Part shown: piece by piece, positions 17,190-28,739 of the stretch | Position numbering within the stretch: position 1 is the first letter of the stretch | How the letters are laid out: the number at the start of each line of letters is the position of its first letter | Program-made: the position numbers and the translations under genes | The notes under the pieces: generated by a model | The model's input: the letters and a program-made list of their open reading frames with translations, nothing else | What the model was told of the DNA's origin: nothing | Databases searched by the model: none | NCBI GenBank assembly: GCA_963705525.1 | Contig: CAVPJW010000004.1 | Coordinates: forward strand, 806,001-870,000 | Length of the DNA: 64,000 nucleotides | DNA from: CAVPJW01 sp963705525 | GTDB lineage: Bacteria; Acidobacteriota; Vicinamibacteria; Vicinamibacterales; CAVPJW01 | Reading direction: 5' to 3'

Positions 17190-18126
17190 TGAATTCCGCC
17201 AGCCTCTTCAGGCTGCTGGGCGACGAGGCGCGCCTCCGGATGCTCCGCGTGCTGGCCACCGATCGGTTCAACGTGACCGAGCTGACAGGCATTCTGGGCC
17301 TGGCGCAATCGGGCGTGTCCCGGCACCTGGGCCTCCTCAAGGAGGCGGGCTTGGTGGTCGAAGAACGCGATGGGGGCTTTGCCTACTATCGCGCCCCAAG
17401 GCATGCGGAGAATGGCCACGCCGCGCTCTGGGATCTCCTTGCCTCCCAATTCTCGGCGATGAGCGATCAGCCCGCCGTGAAGGCCGACGAGGCCCGGCTG
17501 CAGGAGGTCCTGCGACTGCGCAAGGAGAACTTCGAGGCCCACAGCGACGCCCGCCGGCAGCTCGTGCCGGGCAGAAGCTGGGCCGCCTGGGCGCGCGCGC
17601 TCGGACGTCTCCTGCCCCCGCTCGACGTCGCCGATCTGGGTTGTGGCGAAGGCTACTTGACGATCGAAGCCGCGCGATGGGCCCGGCGGGTGATCGCCAT
17701 CGATCGATCGCCGGAAGTGCTGCGTCGAGGCCGTGCGCTCGCGCGTCGTCGACGGGTGACGAACATCGTGTGGCGGCGCGGCGATCTCGACGTGCTGCCG
17801 CTTGCGAACGCGAGCGTCGACGTCGCGCTGCTGTCACAGGCTCTCCATCACGCCACCGATCCGCAGAAGACCCTGACGGAGGCCGCGCGCATCGTGAAAC
17901 CCGGCGGACGAGTCCTTGTCCTTGATCTGCGGCAGCACGATCAGAAATGGGTGCGCGACCGTCTGGGCGACCGCTGGCTGGGATTCGACGACAGAACGCT
18001 CGCCCGCCTGCTGAAGGACGCCGGTCTGACCGATGTCGAGGTCGGACTCGGAGCCCGCCGCGTCGGCGATCCGTTCACCGTGCTGATCGCCAGCGGCACC
18101 AAGTCACCTGCCAGGAGGGCACGCTC

Positions 18127-18130
<4 letters not shown>
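17183..18130 (+). CDS. ArsR-family regulator fused to SAM-dependent methyltransferase
   Basis: 315 residues from ATG 17183 (an ATG two codons later is equally possible). Residues about 1-95 are an ArsR winged helix: SASLFRLLGDEARLRMLRVL, LTGILGLAQSGVSRHLGLLKEAGLV, EERDGGFAYYR. No metal-binding CxC is visible. Residues about 135-300 are a class I methyltransferase with the SAM motif VADLGCGEGYLTIEAA, a VIAIDRSPEVL acidic loop, and the RIVKPGGRVLVLDL post motif. The stop overlaps the GTG of metH by 4 bases (GTGA), so the two are translationally coupled. The methyltransferase half may sense SAM or SAH and link methionine-cycle status to metH expression; this is inference. Confidence 0.88.
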
Positions 18131-21840
<3,710 letters not shown>

Positions 21841-21906
21841 AAGACAGGATTTCCCCACAACCACGCGGCCGCATCTCCTGTGCGACAATGCCGGGAGGTG
21901 AAACCT

Positions 21907-22740
21907 GTGTTGGTCTGTCTGTCGTCGCTGATCGCCGCCGCAGCCTCAGCATCGGTGATCAGCGGCACCGCGCGTGTGAACGGCACCAGCCTGTATTACG
22001 ACATGCGCGGAAGCGGACCCACGGTCATCTTGATTCACGGCGGGCAGCTCGATCGCCGCATGTGGGACCCGCAATTCGAACTTTTTGCGCGAGGCCATCA
22101 CGTCATCCGCTACGACGTGCGCGGCTATGGCCTGTCGGGGCCGGCCGACCAGCCGCATCAGGCGCATGAAGACCTCTTTGCGCTGATGAAGGAGCTCCGC
22201 GTGGATCGGGCGTCGCTCGTCGGCCTGTCCCTCGGCGGGCGGATCGCCATCGATTTCGCGCTCGTGCACCCTGGCCGGGTCGAGGCCCTCATCCTGGCCG
22301 GCCCTGGCCTGAGCGGGTTCCCCTGGTCGAACGACTCGAGCAGCTGGTCCGACAAACTGGAACGAGCGATCAAGGCCGGTGATCGCCTCAAGGCCGCGCA
22401 ATCGTGGCTGGAAAGCGACTATATGCTGCCGGCCATGGAGCATCCCGACCTGGCGCCGCGTCTCCGGCATCTCGCCATCGAGAACGGTCGCGTTTGGACC
22501 GACAAGAATAGCGAGCGGGAATTGAGCCCCCCGGCGTACGGTCGGCTCTCGGAGATTCAGGCGCCGACGCTCATCATCGTCGGATCGCGGGATATCCCCG
22601 ATATCCACCGCATCGTCAGTCGCCTGGCCTCGAACATCCGCGGCGCGCGGACAGTGGAGATCAAAGGCGCTGGCCATATGGTGAACATGGAGAATCCGAA
22701 GGAATTTGACGCTGCGGTGTTAGGCTTTCTCCCGAGATAA
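21907..22740 (+). CDS. Exported alpha/beta-hydrolase
   Basis: 277 residues from GTG 21907, 6 nt after a GGGAGGTG ribosome-binding site; an upstream GTG at 21880 is less likely. The N-terminus (LVCLSSLIAAAASASV) is a signal peptide. The fold is clear: oxyanion HG in VILIHGGQLDRRMWD, the nucleophile elbow GLSLGG, the acid in IIVGSRDIPD, and the His in GAGHMVNMENP. The ester or lactone substrate cannot be told. The gene lies 66 bp after metH and 5 bp before the IMPDH-family gene, so these may be co-transcribed. Confidence 0.88.
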   Translation: MLVCLSSLIAAAASASVISGTARVNGTSLYYDMRGSGPTVILIHGGQLDRRMWDPQFELFARGHHVIRYDVRGYGLSGPADQPHQAHEDLFALMKELRVDRASLVGLSLGGRIAIDFALVHPGRVEALILAGPGLSGFPWSNDSSSWSDKLERAIKAGDRLKAAQSWLESDYMLPAMEHPDLAPRLRHLAIENGRVWTDKNSERELSPPAYGRLSEIQAPTLIIVGSRDIPDIHRIVSRLASNIRGARTVEIKGAGHMVNMENPKEFDAAVLGFLPR

Positions 22741-22745
22741 CACTT

Positions 22746-24305
22746 ATGTCACGCACGACCGTTGGCCCTCGAACAACCGCCTTGCCCAAAGCGCCGGCCC
22801 GACCCATGGAAGCGGCCGAGCGCCTGCTCGCCCTCGTGCGTGGATGCACGTTCGACGACTTCCTGTTCAGTCCGCAGTTCAGCGTCCTCGAGCGACGCGA
22901 CCCTGCGGCCATCGACCTCGCCTGCCGCGTCTCGGAACACATCGCCCTTCAGCGCCCCGTCGTGTCGGCCAACATGGACACCGTCACGCGGGCGCCCATG
23001 GCCATCGTGCAGGCGGAAGAAGGCGGAATCGGCGTCATCGACCGCGGGTTCAAGTCCGGCGACATCGAACCACAGGTGCGCGAGGTCGAGATCGTCAAGC
23101 GGACTGAACACGGCGTGATTGCCGATCCGTACACCGTTTCGGCAGACGCCGCGCTGAGCGACGCCGCGTCACTCATGCAGCGCTCCGGCGTGGGCACGCT
23201 CGTCGTGGTCGACGAGGCAAGGAAGCTGAAGGGCCTCCTCACCGAGCGGGACATTCGATTCCTGTCGCGTCGGGACAATGGCCGGGTCTCGAGCCGGATG
23301 ACGCCCGTCGAGCGACTGGTCGTTCAGCGCGGCCGAGTGTCCAACGAAGACGCGGAACGGATCATGGTCGATCGGAAGATCAAGAAGCTGCCCCTCGTCG
23401 ACGATCGCGGCACGTTCATTGGTCTGATGACCGCGCGGGACATTCTGCGCCAACGCCGGCTGCCGTTCGCGACGAGAGATGCCCAGGGACGACTGCGCGT
23501 GGGCGCGGCAATCGGCGCCAAGGGCGACTACCTCGAACGCGCCGCCGAGCTCATCCGCGTGGGCGTGGACCTGATCGTGATTGACATCGCGCACGGTCAT
23601 TCGGTCGTCATGGGCCAGGCGATCGAAGAATTCCGACGCCGCTTCGGCGACGTCGAAGTCGTTGCCGGAAATGTCGCGACGGCCGAGGGCGTGCGCTTCC
23701 TTGCCGAGCGTGGTGTCAACGGCATCAAAGTCGGCATCGGTCCGGGCGGCGGTTGCACCACCAGACTCAACACGAATTTCGGCGTGCCGCAGCTCCATGC
23801 ATTGGTCGATTGCCGCATCGCGGCTCCGGCGGGCATTCCGCTCATCGCGGACGGCGGCATTCACCGCGACGGGAGCCTCATGGAAGCGCTGCTCTTCGGC
23901 GGAGACGTGGTGATGCTGGGCAGCGCCTTCGCGGGCACGGAGGAAAGCCCAGGAGAAATCATCCACAAGTCGGTGCTCCTGCCCGAATCGCAGAAGGTCG
24001 TCAAGGTTCCGTTCAAGGTGCTGCGCGGCATGGCCTCCATCCAGGCCATTCGCGACCGGCTCGACGTCGAAGATGCGGACGTCGTCGATTTGCTGGCGAT
24101 CGGCGCGGAAGGGCTCGAAATCAGCGTCCCCGCGCGCGGGTCTGCGCGGCCGATCATTCAGGACATGATCAAGCACCTGTGCTCGGCCATCAGCTACGGC
24201 GGGGCGCGGAGCCTTCGCGAGATTTCCGAGCTGTTCTGGTCTAACCCGGAGCGCTATCTCATCAAGTTGTCTGCGGCGGCACGGAGGGAATCGTACGAGA
24301 GATAG
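22746..24305 (+). CDS. IMP dehydrogenase/GMP reductase-family enzyme with CBS domains
   Basis: 519 residues. Order: N-terminal barrel strands (FDDFLFSPQFSVL, VSANMDTVTRAPMA), a CBS pair inserted at about 115-235 (VGTLVVVDEARKLKGLLTERD, IKKLPLVDDRGTFIGLMTARD), then the rest of the barrel. The catalytic Cys337 is in GIGPGGGCTTR (IMPDH usually has GPGSICTTR). FAGTEESPGE and GMAS follow. The Arg-Tyr dyad that IMPDH uses for hydrolysis (RYF) is not apparent where expected; the sequence reads AIRDRLDVED. The ending SAISYGGARSL resembles the TCTYVGA motif of GMP reductases and actinobacterial GuaB1. The enzyme acts in guanine nucleotide metabolism, as IMPDH or CBS-type GMP reductase. Confidence 0.85.
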   Translation: MSRTTVGPRTTALPKAPARPMEAAERLLALVRGCTFDDFLFSPQFSVLERRDPAAIDLACRVSEHIALQRPVVSANMDTVTRAPMAIVQAEEGGIGVIDRGFKSGDIEPQVREVEIVKRTEHGVIADPYTVSADAALSDAASLMQRSGVGTLVVVDEARKLKGLLTERDIRFLSRRDNGRVSSRMTPVERLVVQRGRVSNEDAERIMVDRKIKKLPLVDDRGTFIGLMTARDILRQRRLPFATRDAQGRLRVGAAIGAKGDYLERAAELIRVGVDLIVIDIAHGHSVVMGQAIEEFRRRFGDVEVVAGNVATAEGVRFLAERGVNGIKVGIGPGGGCTTRLNTNFGVPQLHALVDCRIAAPAGIPLIADGGIHRDGSLMEALLFGGDVVMLGSAFAGTEESPGEIIHKSVLLPESQKVVKVPFKVLRGMASIQAIRDRLDVEDADVVDLLAIGAEGLEISVPARGSARPIIQDMIKHLCSAISYGGARSLREISELFWSNPERYLIKLSAAARRESYER

Positions 24306-24383
24306 GTCGAAGGTCACAGGATCCAAGGGCCGCAGCGTCTAAGGGTCGCAGAGTCAGAAGGTCGAAGGGTCACAGGGGTTGCA
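24306..24383. repeat. Degenerate octamer array (AGGGTCRC units)
   Basis: Tandem units around AGGTCGA, AGGTCAC, AAGGGCCGC, AAGGGTCGC, AGAGTCAG, AAGGTCGA, AGGGTCAC fill the whole gap between the IMPDH-family gene and the CsaA-like gene, ending just before the latter's GTG. A related array occurs at 63308-63396. Confidence 0.75.
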
Positions 24384-24385
24384 GA

Positions 24386-24739
24386 GTGGAATACGCGCCG
24401 ATCAAAGAAGTCATCTCTCTCGACGTCCTCAACCGCCTGGACATCCGCGTCGGAACCATCACGGCCGTCGACGATGTGCCGGGCGCGGACAAGCTGGTGC
24501 AGCTCAAGGTCGATTTCGGCGATCACCAGCGGACGATCGTTGCAGGCATCAAACAGGAGCGCGCGGATCCGCGTGAGATTCAAGGCCGCCAGGCCCTCTT
24601 CGTCGTGAACCTCGAATCGCGCCGCATGCGCGGCATCGTCTCCGAAGGCATGCTGTTCGACATCGGTTTCGCCGACGGGATCCGGCCTGTTCTGGCCGTG
24701 CCCGAGGCGCCCGTCCCCGACGGCTCACGCGCCGGCTGA
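24386..24739 (+). CDS. csaA: CsaA-like tRNA-binding-domain protein
   Basis: 117 residues from GTG 24386. It is a single OB-fold tRNA-binding domain like that at the C-terminus of methionyl-tRNA synthetase: LDIRVGTITAVDDVPGADKLVQLKVDFG, then TIVAGIKQ, the NLESRRMRGIVSEGML motif and a short tail. Free-standing versions (CsaA) have been linked to protein export as chaperone-like dimers. The MetRS-like domain next to a methionine synthase operon may be coincidence. Confidence 0.85.
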   Translation: MEYAPIKEVISLDVLNRLDIRVGTITAVDDVPGADKLVQLKVDFGDHQRTIVAGIKQERADPREIQGRQALFVVNLESRRMRGIVSEGMLFDIGFADGIRPVLAVPEAPVPDGSRAG

Positions 24740-24741
24740 CG

Positions 24742-25323
24742 ATGGCCGGGGGCGTGCTGACGAGCGCCGCCGCGAGACTCGCCGCGCACGCCGACGTGAT
24801 CGGTCAGGATCGCCTCAAGTACTCCACGTGGCTCCTCGATAATGCCGATCTGGTGACGGCCGGATCGCGCGCACTCGATGTGGCGTGCGGCAACGGGCGT
24901 CACGCGCTGCTCTTGTCGTCAGCGGGGCTCCGCGTGCATGCCGTCGATCGCGACCAGCAGAAGATTGCCGAACTTCGAACGCTGGCGGTTCGGCTCGACC
25001 TGCCCCTCGTCGCCGACGTGATGGATCTCGAATCCGCGGCGCCGCCTGCGATCGAGTCCAATCGATATGCCCTGGTGCTTGTTGTGCACTATCTTCACCG
25101 GCCGCTTTTCCCGACATTGATTCGGTCGCTCGTGCCGGGCGGCCTTCTGATCTACGAAACCTTCACCATGCTGCAGGCCAGACGTGGCAAGCCGACAAAC
25201 CCTGATTTCCTCTTGAAGCCGCACGAGATCGAAACACTGACGACACCGCTGAAGCTCCTGCGGCGCCGCGAGGGCGACTTTGACGGGCGAATGGTCTCGG
25301 CGATCGTGGCGAGGAAGACGTGA
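24742..25323 (+). CDS. Class I SAM-dependent methyltransferase (TehB-like)
   Basis: 193 residues. Motif I is ALDVACGNGRHALLL, followed by VHAVDRDQQKIAEL (acidic residue binding the SAM ribose) and LLIYETFTM. PTNPDFLLKPHEIETL resembles the C-terminus of TehB-type methyltransferases of tellurite-resistance annotation, whose physiological substrate is usually unknown. It starts 2 bp after the CsaA gene and its stop overlaps the GTG of alkB by 4 bases, so the three genes are one operon. Confidence 0.82.
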   Translation: MAGGVLTSAAARLAAHADVIGQDRLKYSTWLLDNADLVTAGSRALDVACGNGRHALLLSSAGLRVHAVDRDQQKIAELRTLAVRLDLPLVADVMDLESAAPPAIESNRYALVLVVHYLHRPLFPTLIRSLVPGGLLIYETFTMLQARRGKPTNPDFLLKPHEIETLTTPLKLLRRREGDFDGRMVSAIVARKT

Positions 25324-25952
25324 CGCCGGAGTGCATCACGCTGGATGACGGCCTCGTTTACCTGCCAGGGTACCTCATCCCGTCGGAGCAGCAGACGCTC
25401 GCCTCGCGATGCATGGAACTTTCACGAGGACCGGCCGGCCGATACCAGCCTGTCGTGCGCGGCGGCGCAAAGATGCGCCTGGAGATGTTGTGTCTGGGCA
25501 GACACTGGAACGCGCTCACCTATCGTTACGAGTCGATTCGCTCCGACTTCGACGGCCAGCCTGCGCCCGCGTTACCCGACGACTTTCGCGTGCTGGCCCA
25601 GAGCATCGCGCGCACAGCGGGATTCGCCTTCGAGCCTGACATCTGCATCATGAACTTCTATCGAGGCGACGGCCGCCTGGGGCTGCACCAGGACAAGGAC
25701 GAGCGGCCGGACACCCTCGCGGCCGGTGTACCGATTGTGTCGATCTCGCTCGGCGATTCGGCCCGCTTCGTCGTCGGAGGCACGCGGCGGAAGGATCCCA
25801 CTCGCGCGCTCGTCCTACGGTCGGGCGACGCGGTCGTGATGGGCGGCCCTTCACGGCTTCGCTATCACGGCGTGATGCGCGTCTACGAGCACACAGGAGC
25901 CAAGGATCTCGAGTGGGAAGGGAGGATCAATCTGACGTTCAGACAATACTAG
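25320..25952 (+). CDS. alkB: AlkB-type 2-oxoglutarate/Fe(II) dioxygenase
   Basis: 210 residues (E. coli AlkB 216). Iron ligands are His123 and Asp125 in GLHQDKDE and the later His in RYHGVMRV; the 2-oxoglutarate arginines are in EGRINLTFRQY. The nucleotide-recognition lid region carries MRLEMLCLGRHWN, and MNFYRGDGRLG is typical. It removes methyl and other alkyl lesions from N1 of A and N3 of C by oxidative demethylation. The GTG start overlaps the preceding stop (GTGA). It is the second DNA-repair gene in the window besides Fpg/Nei. Confidence 0.95.
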   Translation: MTPECITLDDGLVYLPGYLIPSEQQTLASRCMELSRGPAGRYQPVVRGGAKMRLEMLCLGRHWNALTYRYESIRSDFDGQPAPALPDDFRVLAQSIARTAGFAFEPDICIMNFYRGDGRLGLHQDKDERPDTLAAGVPIVSISLGDSARFVVGGTRRKDPTRALVLRSGDAVVMGGPSRLRYHGVMRVYEHTGAKDLEWEGRINLTFRQY

Positions 25953-25997
25953 GAATGGTGCAGTTCTCAGCATTCACCTGTCAGTTCACGGGGCCAA

Positions 25998-26036
25998 TAC
26001 TGAGAACTCTGAGTCGAAAACTGAAAACTAACTGAC
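25998..26036. repeat. Degenerate ACTGAGA/ACTGAAA array
   Basis: Tandem variants ACTGAGA, ACTCTGAG, ACTGAAA, ACTAACTGA lie between the convergent alkB and flavin oxidoreductase genes. The stop codon of the latter lies inside the array. Confidence 0.6.
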
Positions 26037-27953
26037 TAGCAATTCTCCCACCGCCCTGTGCGCCTGGTCGATCGCCCCGTTCGTGTAGGCGTAGGCGCCG
26101 GCGTCGGAATTCGCGATCGCGATGCGGCCGAAAAGGCGACGGCCGATCACGCACGGTTTTTCTTCTTCCCGCCAGTCCGGATCCCAGAGTGAGCTGTACT
26201 CATAGGCGTAGCCGTGCGGCCAGCGGTTGACCGTGATCGCCTCGATGTCGCGAGCCGGATCGAATCCGCCGCCGCTCAGCATGCGGCCGAGCTCGTCACG
26301 AGTGTTCCGCTCGAACGTCTCGAAGGCCATCATTTGGAGCTCGATGCGCCCCGCGCGATGCTGCTGGCGCGGCGGGAGGCCTGGACTGCACGGTGTTCTG
26401 AGCAGGTGGAGCACCATCGGCTCCTCCGGCGTGCGCGGACAGCGGTACTCGCCGAGGCTCACCGGAAAGTCGAGCACGACCGATGAATGGAAGCCGCCCG
26501 GCGCAGAAACCTCGGACACGCGCAGTTTCGCGAACGACGTCCAGTCGCGAATCGCCACGTTGGTGTACACGAGCGGCACCTTGACGCCGTACGCCAGGGC
26601 TTCCCGTTGCGGTTCGGGCAGCTCGGGACACAGATACGGAATGACGCCGTTCCAGCACGCCAGCACGCAGGCCCTGCCCCGCACGGCCGACAGGCCTTTG
26701 GCCTCCGCGTACACCACCTCGACTTCCTTCGCGGCGGCCGGATCGCCCACGTGCCGCGCCCGCATGACCGTGCTGTTCAAGCGAATGCGCACCGGAGACG
26801 CCGCTTCGTCGAGTCTGCCGTAGTCGAGCCGCGCGGTGACGACATCCTCCATCGTGTGACCCGGGAGCGCCGCTGGAACCAGCGCTCGCACCAGCAGGCG
26901 CGCGATCGACGCGTTGCCGTCCGGGAAATGGAAAATGTAGGGCTCCTCGTTCATCGCCAGCATTGGCGTGACGCCAATCCCGCCGCCGCCGGCGGCGTCC
27001 AGCTTCAATCCCTCGAAGCCCGGCAGGCCGATGCCCCAGCAATCGAGCGCCGGTACGGCCTCGATGCCGACTCCGTACAGGTCGTGGGTCCCCGTCTGCA
27101 GGAACGGAAGCACGCCGGGATCGACACGCGCGACTTTCAACAGGAAATCCGCGTAGCTCATCTTTGCCAGGCGGGCCCTTTTCGCCGTCGATGAGACACC
27201 GGGCATGTAGTCCCGCGGCGTCTCGTGCAGCCGGACGATGTCGCGCCTGACGCGATCCGACAGTGGCGCGCCCTTCAGCGCCTCCGCCCACGGGAGCTCT
27301 CCGGTGCCGGCGGCCAGATGATCGGCGCCGAATGTCTCCTTGTCGAAGAAGACGCCTGAACCCAGCTTGAGCGACTTGTAGAGCTCCTGGTCGTACACCT
27401 TGAAGAAACGACCAGTATCGATGGCAAGCTCTGTCAGGAGTCCCCGAGCCACGGGGCTGTAGAGGCCGGGGCTCTCGATGGACTGTGTACCGCCGTATCC
27501 AATCAACAACCGACCGCGAACCTGAAACTCATTCCGCTTGGCATGTCCGCCAAAATCGTCGTGGTTGTCGAGCACGAGAATCCGAGCGCGCGGTCCCATC
27601 CTCTTCCGGAAGAAATACGCCGCCGCAAGCCCGCTGATGCCGCCGCCCACGACGACGAGATCGTAAATATCGTCCGTCCTGCGAGGCTCTCCCGCCGTCG
27701 CCCAGAACGCACCGTCTCGAAGGGTATGCGCCGCTTCGAACGATCCCGCGTGACTGCCGCGCATGCCGGTCAACGCGGGCGGATACGCTGCGGGCAGTCC
27801 AGAAGACGGACTCGAAGCATCGGGCCCGACACCGCATCCCGGCATCCACGGAGCCAGGGCCGCGCCGCCCACACCGATCGCGACGCCGTTCAGGAAATCG
27901 CGCCGGGTAATCGATCGGTCCATGCCCAAATCTGAATCGTGCGTGTTGCTCAA
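26028..27953 (-). CDS. TAT-exported FAD-dependent oxidoreductase, spermidine-dehydrogenase-like
   Basis: 641 residues from a TTG at 27953, which sits 7 nt after a perfect GGAGG. A GTG at 27980 and an ATG at 27923 are in frame, but the former has no such site. The N-terminus has a twin-arginine signal (SITRRDFLNGVAIGVGGAAL). The FAD-binding Rossmann motif is DLVVVGGGISGLAAAYFF, followed by ILVLDNHDDFGGHAKRNEF, and a C-terminal motif (GRIAIANSDAGAYAYTNGAID) where the flavin-binding helix is expected. It resembles SpdH-type periplasmic dehydrogenases, but the substrate is not proven. It is divergent from the LysE-type exporter, which could fit amine or amino-acid handling. Confidence 0.8.
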   Translation of the reverse strand: MSNTHDSDLGMDRSITRRDFLNGVAIGVGGAALAPWMPGCGVGPDASSPSSGLPAAYPPALTGMRGSHAGSFEAAHTLRDGAFWATAGEPRRTDDIYDLVVVGGGISGLAAAYFFRKRMGPRARILVLDNHDDFGGHAKRNEFQVRGRLLIGYGGTQSIESPGLYSPVARGLLTELAIDTGRFFKVYDQELYKSLKLGSGVFFDKETFGADHLAAGTGELPWAEALKGAPLSDRVRRDIVRLHETPRDYMPGVSSTAKRARLAKMSYADFLLKVARVDPGVLPFLQTGTHDLYGVGIEAVPALDCWGIGLPGFEGLKLDAAGGGGIGVTPMLAMNEEPYIFHFPDGNASIARLLVRALVPAALPGHTMEDVVTARLDYGRLDEAASPVRIRLNSTVMRARHVGDPAAAKEVEVVYAEAKGLSAVRGRACVLACWNGVIPYLCPELPEPQREALAYGVKVPLVYTNVAIRDWTSFAKLRVSEVSAPGGFHSSVVLDFPVSLGEYRCPRTPEEPMVLHLLRTPCSPGLPPRQQHRAGRIELQMMAFETFERNTRDELGRMLSGGGFDPARDIEAITVNRWPHGYAYEYSSLWDPDWREEEKPCVIGRRLFGRIAIANSDAGAYAYTNGAIDQAHRAVGELLVS

Positions 27954-28021
27954 GGGGTTGCCTCCGGCGACGGCTTGCACCGCGTGTCCCGCTCGTAGCT
28001 TACACTGGGTCGGACCGAACG

Positions 28022-28666
28022 ATGCTCACGCCGCGGTTCCTCACGTTTCTCACGGCCACGGCGATCCTCGTCGTCACACCGGGCGCGGCAACCGCCGTCG
28101 TCATTCGCAATGCCATAGCCGGCGGACGGGCGGCCGCGTTCCTGACGGCCACGGGTGTCGCCCTCGCCAACATGACATGGGCCGCCGGATCGTGCGCGGG
28201 CCTCTCGCTGGCCATCAGACGCTATCCACTGGCGCTCGACGTCGTGAAGTGGGCAGGCGCCGTCTATCTGGCGTGTCTCGGCGCGCACAGTCTCTGGACC
28301 GCATATTGGGGAGCTGACGGCGCAACCATCGACGACACCGCACGGGCGAACTCCGATCCCCGAGGGTCCTCGGCTCGCTCCTACGTCACTCAGGGCAACC
28401 TGACGAATCTTCTGAATCCGGCGGCGGCGCTGTTCTACACGAGCTACGTCCCGCAGTTCGTGCCGGGCCGGCAGTCCTTTGCGATGGCCTTCCTTGGACT
28501 CTCGGCCGTGCACGTTGTCATGGCATTCACATGCCACTGTTTCTACGGGATCACCGTCGGCGGATTCACTGAGACCTTTTCCCGTCCGTCAGTGCGAAGG
28601 GGCATGCAGGCCGTCTCGGGCGCTGCGCTCATGGCTCTCGGGCTCAACCTCATGCTCGCCGGCTAG
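28022..28666 (+). CDS. LysE/RhtB-family amino-acid exporter
   Basis: 214 residues with about six hydrophobic segments, the usual size of the family. The N-terminal motif VVTPGAATAVVIRNAIAGGRAAA corresponds to the TPGPN...G...G signature, and GNLTNLLNPAAALFY matches the second conserved block. It should export small amino acids, homoserine lactone or similar solutes across the inner membrane; specificity is unknown. Confidence 0.88.
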   Translation: MLTPRFLTFLTATAILVVTPGAATAVVIRNAIAGGRAAAFLTATGVALANMTWAAGSCAGLSLAIRRYPLALDVVKWAGAVYLACLGAHSLWTAYWGADGATIDDTARANSDPRGSSARSYVTQGNLTNLLNPAAALFYTSYVPQFVPGRQSFAMAFLGLSAVHVVMAFTCHCFYGITVGGFTETFSRPSVRRGMQAVSGAALMALGLNLMLAG

Positions 28667-28739
28667 CTCGTTTTCCAACCTTCGGTCCTGCCGTATCATC
28701 TAATTCACAGCCCCTTCCCCTTTTTGGTCATAGACTGGG

